In this document: positions 45,289 to 53,580 of the stretch, piece after piece
Numbering within the stretch: the stretch's first letter is position 1
How the letters are laid out: each line of letters begins with the position of its first letter
Assembly (NCBI RefSeq): GCF_902806485.1
Contig: NZ_CADCWT010000007.1
Location: 1-62,003, forward strand
Reading direction: 5' to 3'
Length of the DNA: 62,003 bases
From: Candidatus Frankia alpina
GTDB lineage: Bacteria; Actinomycetota; Actinomycetes; Frankiales; Frankiaceae
Position numbers and translations under genes: made by a program
Notes under the pieces: generated by a model
What the model saw: only the letters and a program-made list of their open reading frames with translations
Database searches by the model: none
Told to the model about the DNA's origin: nothing

Positions 45289-45888
45289 TCAGCGGGCGCC
45301 TACCCATTCAGCCGCGCCATCCTCGAAAATCTGGTGTTTCCAAATCGGAACCTGCTCCTTGATGTCATCGATCAGACGACGACAGGCGGCAAATGCCTCT
45401 GCTCGGTGGGCCGCACCCACCGCCACGACGACCGCGGTCTCGCCTACCCGGAGGTGCCCCGTACGGTGGGCGACCGCGATCGCCCGCACCGACGCGCCGG
45501 CCGCCACCTCGGCGGCCACGCGCTCGATCTCGGCGGCCGCCCGCGGATGCGCCTCGTAAGCGAGCTCGGCCACCCCGCGGCCGGAGTCGTGATCGCACAC
45601 GGTGCCCACGAACAGCGCAATCCCGCCCACATCCGGGAGCAGGACGGCGGCCATGCATTCGTCCACCGACAACGGGGTGTCACGAATGTCCGCGAGCACG
45701 ACCCGGGCCGGGACCACGGCGCCGGGCTCGGGCTCGATGTCGATGTCGAGCTCGGTGTCGGGGCCGAGATCGTGGCTGACGTTCGTTGCCGACTCCCCCT
45801 GCGCCGGGGTGGGCCCAGCCGCCCGGGCGGTCGCGCGCGCCAGGGCACCGGCCGATGGGACGGGTGCGGGAAAACGCGTCGAGTCCAC
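45289..45888 (-). CDS. moaE: Molybdopterin synthase catalytic subunit (MoaE) with N-terminal extension
   Basis: A 199-aa MoaE, which with MoaD inserts sulfur into precursor Z. The conserved part begins about residue 63 and includes LFVGTVCDHDSGRGVAELAYEAHP, AVAHRTGHLRVGETAVVVAVGAAHR, and IKEQVPIWKHQIFEDGAAEWV with the catalytic lysines. About 60 extra N-terminal residues are unlike the family; an internal start is possible. No MoaD or other moa genes are adjacent. Confidence 0.88.
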   Translation of the reverse strand: MDSTRFPAPVPSAGALARATARAAGPTPAQGESATNVSHDLGPDTELDIDIEPEPGAVVPARVVLADIRDTPLSVDECMAAVLLPDVGGIALFVGTVCDHDSGRGVAELAYEAHPRAAAEIERVAAEVAAGASVRAIAVAHRTGHLRVGETAVVVAVGAAHRAEAFAACRRLIDDIKEQVPIWKHQIFEDGAAEWVGAR

Positions 45889-45959
45889 GTCTACGACCGT
45901 AACCGGCCACGGCGGGCTCCGTTTCGCCCGGCGGGCAGAAAACGCATTACCGTGGGTTC

Positions 45960-46013
45960 ATGTCCCAACCGCGCGTGCGACGTACCGCTCCCCGATCAGG
46001 CCACGTCCGATGA
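45960..46013 (+). CDS. Possible 17-codon upstream ORF of the DUF2342 gene
   Basis: An ATG at 45960 opens MSQPRVRRTAPRSGHVR, whose stop TGA (46011-46013) overlaps the next ATG as ATGA. It could couple or regulate translation of the protease gene. No Shine-Dalgarno or conservation test supports it, so it may be chance. Confidence 0.25.
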   Translation: MSQPRVRRTAPRSGHVR

Positions 46014-47422
46014 GTGGCGACTTCCCGTTCGGCTTCGCGTCCGCCGGTGGCGGCGGCGAGGAGCCCCGCTCCCCCTTCGGCGGCGGCGCGCCGTTCTTCG
46101 CCGAGCTGGAGCGGCTGCTGTCCTGGCAGGGCGGTCCGGTCAACTGGGAGCTGGCCCGGCAGGTGGCGGTGCGCTCCTTGGGAGACGGTGAGTCGAGCGT
46201 CCCCATGGGCCAGCAGCACATGGCCGACGAGGCGCTGCGGATCGCCGATGTCTGGCTCGACCCGGTGACGATCCTGCCTGCCGGCACGACGACCGGCGCC
46301 GCCTGGTCGCGAGTCGAGTGGATCGAGAAGACGCTGCCGGTCTGGCGGACCCTGTGCGACCCGATCGCCGCCAAGGTCGTCGAGGCCATGCGCACCGGCA
46401 TCTCCAGCGGGCTGAGCCAGCTCGGCGGCGGCGGGGTAGAACTGCCCAGCGAGCTGCGCGATGCCCTGCCGCCCGGCCTCGACCTCAGCGCCCTGATGGG
46501 GGCCGGCGGGCCGATCATGCAGATGATGAACCAGGTCGGCGGCATGCTCTTCGGCGCGCAGGTGGGGCAGGCGATCGGCACACTTGCCGCGGAGGTCGTC
46601 TCGTCGACCGAGGTGGGCCTGCCCCTCGGGCCGGCCGGGACGGCCGCGCTGGTCCCGGCGGGGGTCGCCGCGTTCGGTGCCGGGTTGGAGATTCCCGAGG
46701 ACGAGGTGCGCATCTACCTCGCGTTGCGGGAGGGCGCCTCCACCCGGCTGTTCGCGCACGTGCTCTGGCTGCGCGCTCACGTGCTCGGCGCGGTCGAGGA
46801 GTACGCCCGCGGCATCGCGGTCGACACCGAGGCCGTCGGCCGGGTGATGCGGATGGTCGACCCGACCGCCCTGATGAACCCGGAGCGGCTGTCCGAGGCA
46901 CTCGGGGAGGACGTCTTCGCCGACGCGACCACGCCCGAGCAGAAGGCGGCGCTGGCCCGCCTCGAGCTGATCCTCGCCCTCATCGAGGGCTGGGTGGACC
47001 ACGTGACCGATGCCGCGGCCACCGGTCACCTGCCGGCCGCCGGCCGGCTGCGCGAGATGGTCCGGCGTCGGCGCGCCGAGGGTGGGCCCGGTGAGCAGAC
47101 CTTCTCCACGCTGGTCGGGCTCTCCCTACGCCCGCGCAAGCTGCGCGAGGCCGCCGCGCTGTGGGCGGCGCTGGCCGAGGCCCGTGGGCGGGAGGGGCGC
47201 GACGCGCTCTGGGCGCACCCGGACCTGCTCCCCACGGCGGCCGACCTGGCCGCGCCGGACGGCTTCGTCACCGGCGCGTCGGCCAGCGACCTCGACGATC
47301 CGATCGGCGAGATCGAGAAGCTGCGCGACACGCCACCCGCAGAGGGCAGGGGGAAGTCCCTCGGCGGCCCCACGGACAAGCCAGACACCCCCGACGATTC
47401 TGGCCCCGGCGCCGCCGGCTGA
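46010..47422 (+). CDS. DUF2342-type zinc-dependent metalloprotease-like protein
   Basis: A 470-aa protein of the actinobacterial DUF2342 (coenzyme F420 biosynthesis-associated / zinc-metalloprotease-like) family. Segments include PVNWELARQVAVR, ADVWLDPVT, WSRVEWIEKTLPVWRTLCDP, the central EVRIYLALREGASTRLFAHVLWLRAHVLG and LALIEGWVDHVTDAAA. The start ATG 46010 overlaps a possible upstream mini-ORF. The C-terminus is Pro/Asp-rich. Despite the family name, I cannot point to an HExxH motif. Confidence 0.78.
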   Translation: MSGDFPFGFASAGGGGEEPRSPFGGGAPFFAELERLLSWQGGPVNWELARQVAVRSLGDGESSVPMGQQHMADEALRIADVWLDPVTILPAGTTTGAAWSRVEWIEKTLPVWRTLCDPIAAKVVEAMRTGISSGLSQLGGGGVELPSELRDALPPGLDLSALMGAGGPIMQMMNQVGGMLFGAQVGQAIGTLAAEVVSSTEVGLPLGPAGTAALVPAGVAAFGAGLEIPEDEVRIYLALREGASTRLFAHVLWLRAHVLGAVEEYARGIAVDTEAVGRVMRMVDPTALMNPERLSEALGEDVFADATTPEQKAALARLELILALIEGWVDHVTDAAATGHLPAAGRLREMVRRRRAEGGPGEQTFSTLVGLSLRPRKLREAAALWAALAEARGREGRDALWAHPDLLPTAADLAAPDGFVTGASASDLDDPIGEIEKLRDTPPAEGRGKSLGGPTDKPDTPDDSGPGAAG

Positions 47423-47614
47423 CCCTGACGCAGGCGCAGGCGCAGGCGGACCAGACACGATCCACAGGACCGTCCACAGCCTCTCCACAGCCGACGGCGC
47501 GCTCTCGCATCCCGTCGGACCCGCGTGGCACGGTGGGGATCAACCGGCCGATCGACCGGTTCATCCTGATCCGTGTCCGGTGGCTCCGGCCGCCGGCGGA
47601 CCTGCGGAGGATCC

Positions 47615-48853
47615 ATGCGCCCGATCCTCAAGCCGGGCCTTCGTCGGCTCTGGCACAACGGCTCCACCCTGCAACTCGGCCTCGACCCGGCTCGGGCCGT
47701 CCTCGTCGCCGGCCTCGGCCCGTCCCACGCGGCTCTGCTCGACGCCCTCGACGGCCGGCGCACGCTCGAGCAGGTCCGCCTCGACGGCGGCGCCGCCGCG
47801 TGGGACCTGCTCGACCTGCTCGGCGGGGCCGGCCTGCTCGACGACGCGGCGCCGCCCTCGGTCACGACGCCACTGCCCCCGGCCGACCGCGACCGACTCT
47901 CGCCCGACCTCGCGGCGTTGTCGGTCCGCTCGACCGATCCGGCCCGCCCCCGCCGAGTGATCGCCGCGCGGCGCACCGCGCGGGTGCTCGTGCGGGGCGC
48001 CGGCCGGGTCGGCGCCCAGATCTCGACCCTGCTCGCCGCGGCCGGAGTCGGCCAGGTCGTGGTCGACGACGCGGAGGTGACAACGGCCGCCGACGTGTCT
48101 CCCGGCGGGCTGTGCCTGGATGACGTCGGCCGGCCCCGGGCTCTCGCCGCGGGAACGGCGATGACCCGGGTGCGCCGCCAGGCGGACCGGAGCCCCGGTC
48201 CCGGTGCGGCCGCAGGCGCGCGCTTGCCCCCCTCGGTGCGCGGCGACGGGCCGGGGATCGACGTCTTCGGCGCGGACCTGATCGTGCTGGCCCCGGTCGG
48301 GCCGCCGACCGTCGCGCCCGGTGCCTGCCTCGACCTCGAACGCGACGGGACCGCGCACCTGCTGGCCGGAGTGCGCGAGACGACGGGAATCGTCGGCCCG
48401 CTCGTTGTGCCGGCCGTGACGGCCTGCCTGCACTGTCAGCACCTGCACCGGCACGCGCGCGACCCGGTCTGGCCGATGCTGGCGATGCAGCTGGTCCGCC
48501 CGCGCACCGCTGGCCACGACCCGTGCGAGATCACCCTCGCCAGCCTCGTCGCCGCGCTCGCCGCCATGCAGGCGCTGGCCTTCCTGGATCTCGCCGTCCC
48601 GCCCGCCCCGAACCCCCGCCAGGGACCTCACCAGTCCGACAACTCGGACTTGCCACCCGCAACCGCAAGTACCGAAGGTGAGATGTTCGACACAACAAGC
48701 GTCGCTCCGAAGGGCCTTCCAGTAACAGCGGGCGGGACGTTGGAGCTTCCCCTGCCGGACTGGCACATCCGCCGGCGCAGCTGGCCGGTGCACCCCAACT
48801 GTCCCTGCCGCACCGCCCGAACTGCGGCGCTACAGGCCGACACCGATGCCTGA
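47615..48853 (+). CDS. ThiF/UBA-like protein with zinc-type cysteines
   Basis: A 412-aa protein. The N-terminal ~100 residues are actinobacterial-specific. The middle has a Rossmann-type loop VLVRGAGRVGAQISTLLAAAGVGQVVVDD (~130-158, GAGRVG) as in ThiF/E1 adenylating enzymes, and DDVGRPRALAA. Later CLHCQHLHRHARDP and a final HPNCPC give four cysteines for a zinc site. Typical ATP-contact residues are partly missing, so activity is uncertain. GCGGAGG stands 4 bases before ATG 47615. It may act as a cyclodehydratase-like or inactive adenylation partner; this is uncertain. Confidence 0.65.
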   Translation: MRPILKPGLRRLWHNGSTLQLGLDPARAVLVAGLGPSHAALLDALDGRRTLEQVRLDGGAAAWDLLDLLGGAGLLDDAAPPSVTTPLPPADRDRLSPDLAALSVRSTDPARPRRVIAARRTARVLVRGAGRVGAQISTLLAAAGVGQVVVDDAEVTTAADVSPGGLCLDDVGRPRALAAGTAMTRVRRQADRSPGPGAAAGARLPPSVRGDGPGIDVFGADLIVLAPVGPPTVAPGACLDLERDGTAHLLAGVRETTGIVGPLVVPAVTACLHCQHLHRHARDPVWPMLAMQLVRPRTAGHDPCEITLASLVAALAAMQALAFLDLAVPPAPNPRQGPHQSDNSDLPPATASTEGEMFDTTSVAPKGLPVTAGGTLELPLPDWHIRRRSWPVHPNCPCRTARTAALQADTDA

Positions 48854-48971
48854 GATCCTGACGCCCAAGGCCCGCCCACCGGCCGGCCGCCCGGGCTCGG
48901 CCGTGGCAACCTCGCCGAGGCTGTTACCCACGGCAAGCCCCCCACGCCTCGGAACAGGGCACGATAGAGCG

Positions 48972-50861
48972 GTGTCCGACATCCCTCGGCGGGCCGTCGT
49001 CCGCACCGCCAAACTAGCCACGCTCCCGATCGGGATCGCCGGCCGAGCCACGCTCGGCGTCGGCAAACGTCTTGGAGGCCGTCCCGCGGAGGCTGTTGCC
49101 TCCGAACTCCAGCAGCGCACCGCCGCGCAGGTCTTCCGCGTGCTTGGGGAGCTCAAGGGCGGCGCGATGAAACTCGGTCAGACGCTGTCCGTGTTCGAGG
49201 CGGCCCTGCCCGACGAGGTCGCCGCGCCGTACCGGGCCGCGCTGACCAAGCTCCAGGAGGCGGCGCCTGCGCTACCGGCGCCCGTGGTGCACCGCGTCCT
49301 CGCCGAGGAGCTCGGGGCGGACTGGCGATCGCTGTTCGTCGAGTTCGACGACACGCCGGCCGCGGCGGCGAGCATCGGCCAGGTCCACCGGGCGGTGTGG
49401 TCGGACGGCCGGGCGGTCGCGGTGAAGGTGCAGTACCCGGGGGCCGGGCCGGCCCTGATCTCCGACCTCACCCAGCTCGGGCGGGCAGCCCGGCTGTTCA
49501 GCGCGGTGACCCCGGGGCTGGACATCAAACCGCTGGTCGAGGAGCTCAAGGCCCGGATCACCGAGGAGCTCGACTACCGGCTGGAGGCGGCGTGGCAGTC
49601 GGCCTTCGCACAGGCGTACGCCGACGACCCGCACATCGTCGTCCCGCGCCCGCTCGCCGGCTCCGGCCGGGTGCTCGTCAGCGAGTGGATCGACGGGATC
49701 CCGCTGTCCGCCATCATCGCCGACGGATCCGCCGAGCAGCGTGACGCCGCCGGTCTGCTGCTCGTCCGGTTCCTGTACTCGTGCCCCGGGCGGACCGGCC
49801 TGCTGCACGCCGACCCGCACCCGGGCAACTTCCGCCTGTTGCCCGACGGCCGGCTCGGCGTGCTGGACTTCGGCGCCGTGAACCGCCTGCCCGGGGGGCT
49901 GCCGGCGCCGATCGGCCGGCTGGCCCGCCAGACCCTGGCCGGCGACGCGGACGCGGTCGCCGCCGGCCTGCGCGACGAGGGGTTCATCCCGCCCTCGGCC
50001 GCGATAGATTCCGACGACCTGCTCGACTACCTCGCGCCGATGCTGGCGCCGATCGCCGACGAGGAGTTCACCTTTTCGCGAGCGTGGCTGCGCAAGGAAG
50101 CCGCACGCCTGAGCGACTGGCGTTCCGCCGCGGCGCGGCTTGGCCGCCAGCTCAACCTCCCGCCGTCGTACCTGCTCATCCACCGGGTGACGCTCGACGC
50201 CATCGGGATCCTCTGCCAGCTCGGCAGCACCGGTCGCTTCCGCGCCGAGATGGAGCGCTGGCAGCCGGGATTCGCCGAGCCCGGGTCCGTGGCCGCCTTG
50301 GCCGCCGAGGAGGCCAACCGTCCGGACCGGCCGTTGCCCGTCCTGGCGGTCCGGGACGAGGCCGGGGTCATCCGGCCGATGCCCGGTCCGGTCGTGCTGC
50401 CCGGTGCCCCGGCCGGCGGCCGGATCCGGCGAACCACCAGGGCCGCGAAGACCCCGAAGCCGAGACGGGCCACAAAGCCGGAGCGAGCCACGAAGCCCGA
50501 GCGAGCCGCGAAGGCACGGACCGATCAACGGATCGACCAGCCGACCGAGGTGGCGACGAGGGGCGGCGAGCCACGACGCGCTCCGGCGACCCCGCGCATC
50601 AGGAAGCCTGCCGGTGACACGGCGCCCACGCCCACGCCCGAGACTGACGCGGTGCCCACGCAGGCCGAACCCGCCGAGACGAGCCGGCCGCCGCGGTCAT
50701 CACGGCGCGCCGCAAAGCCCGCCGTCTCCCCCTCGGCCGATCCCCCGATCGCGCCCGCAACGGCCGGCCCGCGACGCGCCGCCGGCCGGGTACGGGCAGC
50801 TCCCCCTCGCCAGATCCCCCGGGGTGAAGCACCATCGGACCCGATCACCGCCGAGGATTGA
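48972..50861 (+). CDS. ABC1/UbiB-family (AarF) protein kinase-like protein
   Basis: A ~629-aa atypical kinase of the ABC1/ADCK/UbiB family. It begins VSDIPRRAVVRTAKLATLP and has the family KxGQ element KGGAMKLGQTLS, the alanine-rich loop AAAASIGQVHRAVW, AVKVQYPG, the catalytic HADPHPGNF and metal site VLDFGAVN. The last ~170 residues are a low-complexity Ala/Pro/Thr/Lys/Arg tail, with ATKPER repeats. GTG 48972 fits homologues; ATG 48846 would give a longer, unlikely start. The gene follows the ThiF-like gene closely. Confidence 0.85.
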   Translation: MSDIPRRAVVRTAKLATLPIGIAGRATLGVGKRLGGRPAEAVASELQQRTAAQVFRVLGELKGGAMKLGQTLSVFEAALPDEVAAPYRAALTKLQEAAPALPAPVVHRVLAEELGADWRSLFVEFDDTPAAAASIGQVHRAVWSDGRAVAVKVQYPGAGPALISDLTQLGRAARLFSAVTPGLDIKPLVEELKARITEELDYRLEAAWQSAFAQAYADDPHIVVPRPLAGSGRVLVSEWIDGIPLSAIIADGSAEQRDAAGLLLVRFLYSCPGRTGLLHADPHPGNFRLLPDGRLGVLDFGAVNRLPGGLPAPIGRLARQTLAGDADAVAAGLRDEGFIPPSAAIDSDDLLDYLAPMLAPIADEEFTFSRAWLRKEAARLSDWRSAAARLGRQLNLPPSYLLIHRVTLDAIGILCQLGSTGRFRAEMERWQPGFAEPGSVAALAAEEANRPDRPLPVLAVRDEAGVIRPMPGPVVLPGAPAGGRIRRTTRAAKTPKPRRATKPERATKPERAAKARTDQRIDQPTEVATRGGEPRRAPATPRIRKPAGDTAPTPTPETDAVPTQAEPAETSRPPRSSRRAAKPAVSPSADPPIAPATAGPRRAAGRVRAAPPRQIPRGEAPSDPITAED

Positions 50862-51036
50862 CGCCCGCGCCGCCCCCGGTGGTGGCGCCGGGAATTGCTG
50901 GAGCCTGATGACGGTCGCGGGCAGGCGAACCGTGAATAACCTCCTGCAACTGCTGACCGCCGGGGGGCAGGAGCGGCATCGACCGACCGATCTACCTACA
51001 GTCTTCGGGTGGCTGGATCACTACCTGGTACGCACG

Positions 51037-52557
51037 TTAGGGGGCGACGATCCCGGCGGCGGACTCGCCGAGATACAGGAAGCCGTAGCCCTCGTCGCGG
51101 AAGCGGACGCCGACGGCGCGCAGGGCGTCACCCCAGTCCCCGCGGCAGGCCGGGTCCGCCGCCTCCGAGCCGTGGTCGGCGGTCAGCAGGATCGCGGTCT
51201 CGGCCAGCAGGCCGCGTTCGGCGAGCAGGTCGAGGAAGCTGCCCAGGCGGGCGTCCGCGTCCCGCAGCGCGGCGCGGGACTGCTCCGAGTAGGGACCACC
51301 GCCGTGATGGCCGGTATCGGTGATCGTGGTGTTCCACCACATGACGTCGGGCGGGGTCTCCCCCGGCGCCCACAGCGCAACGACCTGCGCGAGGCCCAGC
51401 GCGTCGACCCGGGTGGACCAGGCGTAGTCGAGGTTCTCCCGGACCCAGCGCACGCTGGCGTGTGGGTCGCCCTCGGCCGGCGGCAGGTAGTCGCCCATGT
51501 CGCCGGCGCCGCCGGTGTTGCCGGCCGACCGGACCAGGCCGAACGTCGAGTAGTGCGCGCCCCGGTCGACGGGCTCGTTCACGCAGGCGCTCACCGCGCC
51601 GGGGCGCTGGCGGGCGACGGCCTCGAAGAACGTCTCGACGCCGTCGCGGAGCTGCTCGCAGGCGGCGTGCCAGGTCTTCACGTCATTGACGATCACCTGA
51701 CGACCGGTGGCCCGATCGAAGTAGACGTTGTGCAGGATGCCGTGCCGGCCCGGTCCGACGCCGGTCAACGCGGACGTGTGGTTGGTCAGCGTCACGCTGG
51801 GGAACTCGGCGATCGCCCCGCCGGTCAGCGCGGTCCCCTCGGCCAGCAGGCGGGCGACGTTCGGCAGTTCGCCGGTCTGGGCGAGATGCAACAGGTCGTT
51901 GCTGTTGGCGCCGTCCCACAGCAGGCCGACGACGTGGCGCGCGCCCGGACCGGCGAGGCGGGTCAGCGGCGTGCCCTCGGCGTCGGGCATCGTCACGCCG
52001 GCGAGCGCGGCGAGGGTGGGCCCGACATCGATGATCCGCGCCGCGCCGGGCTGCAGACCCCGAGTCCGCACGCCGGGGCCGGACAGCACCAGCGGGGCGC
52101 GGGACTGCCCGGCGTTGAGTGAGCCGTGCTCGCCGAGGTGCCCGCCGCGTTCGGGCCAGTAGTGCCGCGGGGTGTGCACGACGATGAGGTCAGGCGACCG
52201 GGTGGCGTCCCCGAAGGCGGACAGCAGCCGGCGGCCGGCGTAGGGGTAGGAGTCGCGTTCGTTCGGCGGCGACGGATCCGCCAGCGCCGCGGCCAGGGGA
52301 ACCCCGTGCATCGGGTCCTGGCAGGCCAGCGGGTGCCGCCCGTGGCTGACCTCCCAGGGACCGTCCGGGTCGGTCACCGGCAGGCGGGCCGAACCGCCGG
52401 CGTTGGCCACATGAAGCCAGTCGGCGTCCACCCAGGCGGCGAGATCCACGATCTCGGCCAGTTCGGGACTGGTGAAGGCGGCGACGGCGAGAGACAGGTC
52501 GTCGACCCCGGTCGATCCCGGCGCCACGCCCGGCGCCGTTCCCACTCCGGTCGACAT
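51037..52557 (-). CDS. Alkaline-phosphatase-superfamily protein with permuted arrangement
   Basis: A ~506-aa member of the alkaline phosphatase/nucleotide pyrophosphatase superfamily. Unusually, the N-terminal ~190 residues (HTPRHYWPERGGHLGEHGSLNAGQSRAPLVLSGPGV, in pieces GGHLGEHGSLN and RAPLVLSGPGV) look like the C-terminal lobe of such enzymes. The second part begins a canonical domain: VVGLLWDGANSNDLL, FPSVTLTNHTSALTGVGP (Thr nucleophile type), NVYFDRATG, MWWNTTITDTGHHGG and ILLTADHGSEAADP. Start ATG 52557 is uncertain, since no Shine-Dalgarno is clear. Phosphodiesterase activity is likely; the substrate is unknown. Confidence 0.72.
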   Translation of the reverse strand: MSTGVGTAPGVAPGSTGVDDLSLAVAAFTSPELAEIVDLAAWVDADWLHVANAGGSARLPVTDPDGPWEVSHGRHPLACQDPMHGVPLAAALADPSPPNERDSYPYAGRRLLSAFGDATRSPDLIVVHTPRHYWPERGGHLGEHGSLNAGQSRAPLVLSGPGVRTRGLQPGAARIIDVGPTLAALAGVTMPDAEGTPLTRLAGPGARHVVGLLWDGANSNDLLHLAQTGELPNVARLLAEGTALTGGAIAEFPSVTLTNHTSALTGVGPGRHGILHNVYFDRATGRQVIVNDVKTWHAACEQLRDGVETFFEAVARQRPGAVSACVNEPVDRGAHYSTFGLVRSAGNTGGAGDMGDYLPPAEGDPHASVRWVRENLDYAWSTRVDALGLAQVVALWAPGETPPDVMWWNTTITDTGHHGGGPYSEQSRAALRDADARLGSFLDLLAERGLLAETAILLTADHGSEAADPACRGDWGDALRAVGVRFRDEGYGFLYLGESAAGIVAP

Positions 52558-52684
52558 CGGATATACACGCTCGCTGCTGGGCACGTCGGAACAGTACCGG
52601 TGCCGACGGGAGAACTGGAAGAAATCAACGGCCAACGGTGGCGGGCGGGACGCCGACGAAACGGTGTCCCGCCCGCCGCGCCCG

Positions 52685-52972
52685 TCAGGCCGCGACCTCC
52701 TCCGGGCGCACCTTGCGCGGCCGGCCCCGGGGCCGCTTGCGGGGCACGACAGTGCCGGTCACCACCAGCTCGCCGCCCCACACCCCCCAGGGCTCGGCCC
52801 GGCCGAGGGCCGCGGCCAGGCAGGCCACCCGGACCGGGCAGGTACGGCAGACCGCCTTGGCGGTCTCCACCTCCGCCGAGGACTCAGCGAAAAACATCTC
52901 AGGATCGACGTCCCAGCAGGGCAGGACGAGCCGATCCCGCTCGATCCGGGAGCCGATCGAGTGATCGAACAC
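52685..52972 (-). CDS. whiB7: WhiB7-type iron-sulfur regulator with AT-hook
   Basis: A 95-aa WhiB7, the actinobacterial activator of intrinsic antibiotic-resistance genes. The Fe-S ligands are PCWDVDPEMFF and VCRTCPVRVAC, then the conserved EPWGVWGGEL, and the diagnostic AT-hook KRPRGRPRK near the end. GTG 52972 is 8 bases after GGAGG; GTG 52981 and GTG 52990 are also in frame. It lies downstream of a terminator hairpin (53037-53066) and a leader ORF, and upstream of an AT-rich promoter, so expression is probably controlled by autoregulation plus attenuation. Confidence 0.9.
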   Translation of the reverse strand: MFDHSIGSRIERDRLVLPCWDVDPEMFFAESSAEVETAKAVCRTCPVRVACLAAALGRAEPWGVWGGELVVTGTVVPRKRPRGRPRKVRPEEVAA

Positions 52973-53017
52973 CGGTGTCACCTCCGACACGGGTAGGTCT
53001 TCGAGCGGTTGGAAGAA

Positions 53018-53066
53018 GCGAAACGACAAACGACAAAGGCCGCGATCCCCATGGGGATCGCGGCCT
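53018..53066 (-). terminator. Candidate attenuator hairpin in the whiB7 leader
   Basis: AGGCCGCGATCCCC pairs perfectly with GGGGATCGCGGCCT (53037-53050 and 53053-53066), two-base centre, followed on the minus strand by ttgtcgtttgtcgttt. It stands 20 bases after the leader ORF stop and ~65 bases before the whiB7 start, exactly where a transcription attenuator would sit. Confidence 0.75.
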
Positions 53067-53085
53067 CGGCGTCGGCTCCGCGGAG

Positions 53086-53445
53086 CTAGTCCGGGAGCGG
53101 ATCGCGAGTGGATCCCAAGATGAGGTGACGGTCTGCGTGCTCGGACGCCTGGGGATCGGCGGACGCCGGGTTCCAGGACATGGGGAGCCGACGCATCGGC
53201 TCGCCGGCCGGACGCACGGCGATCGTGGTGAACCCGCCCCGGCCAAGGGTCGAACCCGAGAGGGCGACGGGCGCACCCGTCCCTTGGCCCCGGACCCCGC
53301 TGCCATGGCAGGCCGTCAGCGCACGGACATCCGCCGTCAGGACGGCGCTGACCGTGCTGCCTGCGCCCATGGCCGCCGAGCCGGGCAGATAACCCCACGG
53401 ACGGGTGATCTCGGTGCCGGCTTTGTTCATCAAAATGCTGAGCAC
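53086..53445 (-). CDS. Leader ORF of whiB7, 119 codons, unknown protein
   Basis: A minus-strand ORF with one of the best Shine-Dalgarno sequences in the window (aaggaggtgatc, 5 bases before GTG 53445). It begins MLSILMNKAGTEITRPWGYLPGS and ends DRHLILGSTRDPLPD. I recognise no family. It lies between the whiB7 promoter and the hairpin, so it may work as a sensing upstream ORF or be an independent small protein co-transcribed with whiB7. Known whiB7 leaders have a short upstream ORF; this one would be long, though the early part alone may matter. Confidence 0.6.
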   Translation of the reverse strand: MLSILMNKAGTEITRPWGYLPGSAAMGAGSTVSAVLTADVRALTACHGSGVRGQGTGAPVALSGSTLGRGGFTTIAVRPAGEPMRRLPMSWNPASADPQASEHADRHLILGSTRDPLPD

Positions 53446-53517
53446 TGCGAGATCACCTCCTTCTCGGGGAGCCGTTGAGCGCGACCGCTTCCGGACGTGC
53501 GCCAAGCGTCGTGGGTA

Positions 53518-53554
53518 ACGGTAGAAGGTCACCACGCGAACCTCAACTTATTTT
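53518..53554 (-). promoter_or_regulatory. WhiB7-type autoregulated promoter (AT-rich element, -35, -10)
   Basis: On the minus strand, AAAATAA (53554-53548) lies one base ahead of -35 TTGAGG (53546-53541), followed after 17 bases by -10 TACCGT (53523-53518). An AT-rich element just upstream of the -35 is the hallmark of WhiB7-activated promoters in mycobacteria and Streptomyces. Transcription would start ~60 bases before the leader ORF. Confidence 0.7.
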
Positions 53555-53580
53555 CTGTGTCGCGCTTCGGACACCCGTGG

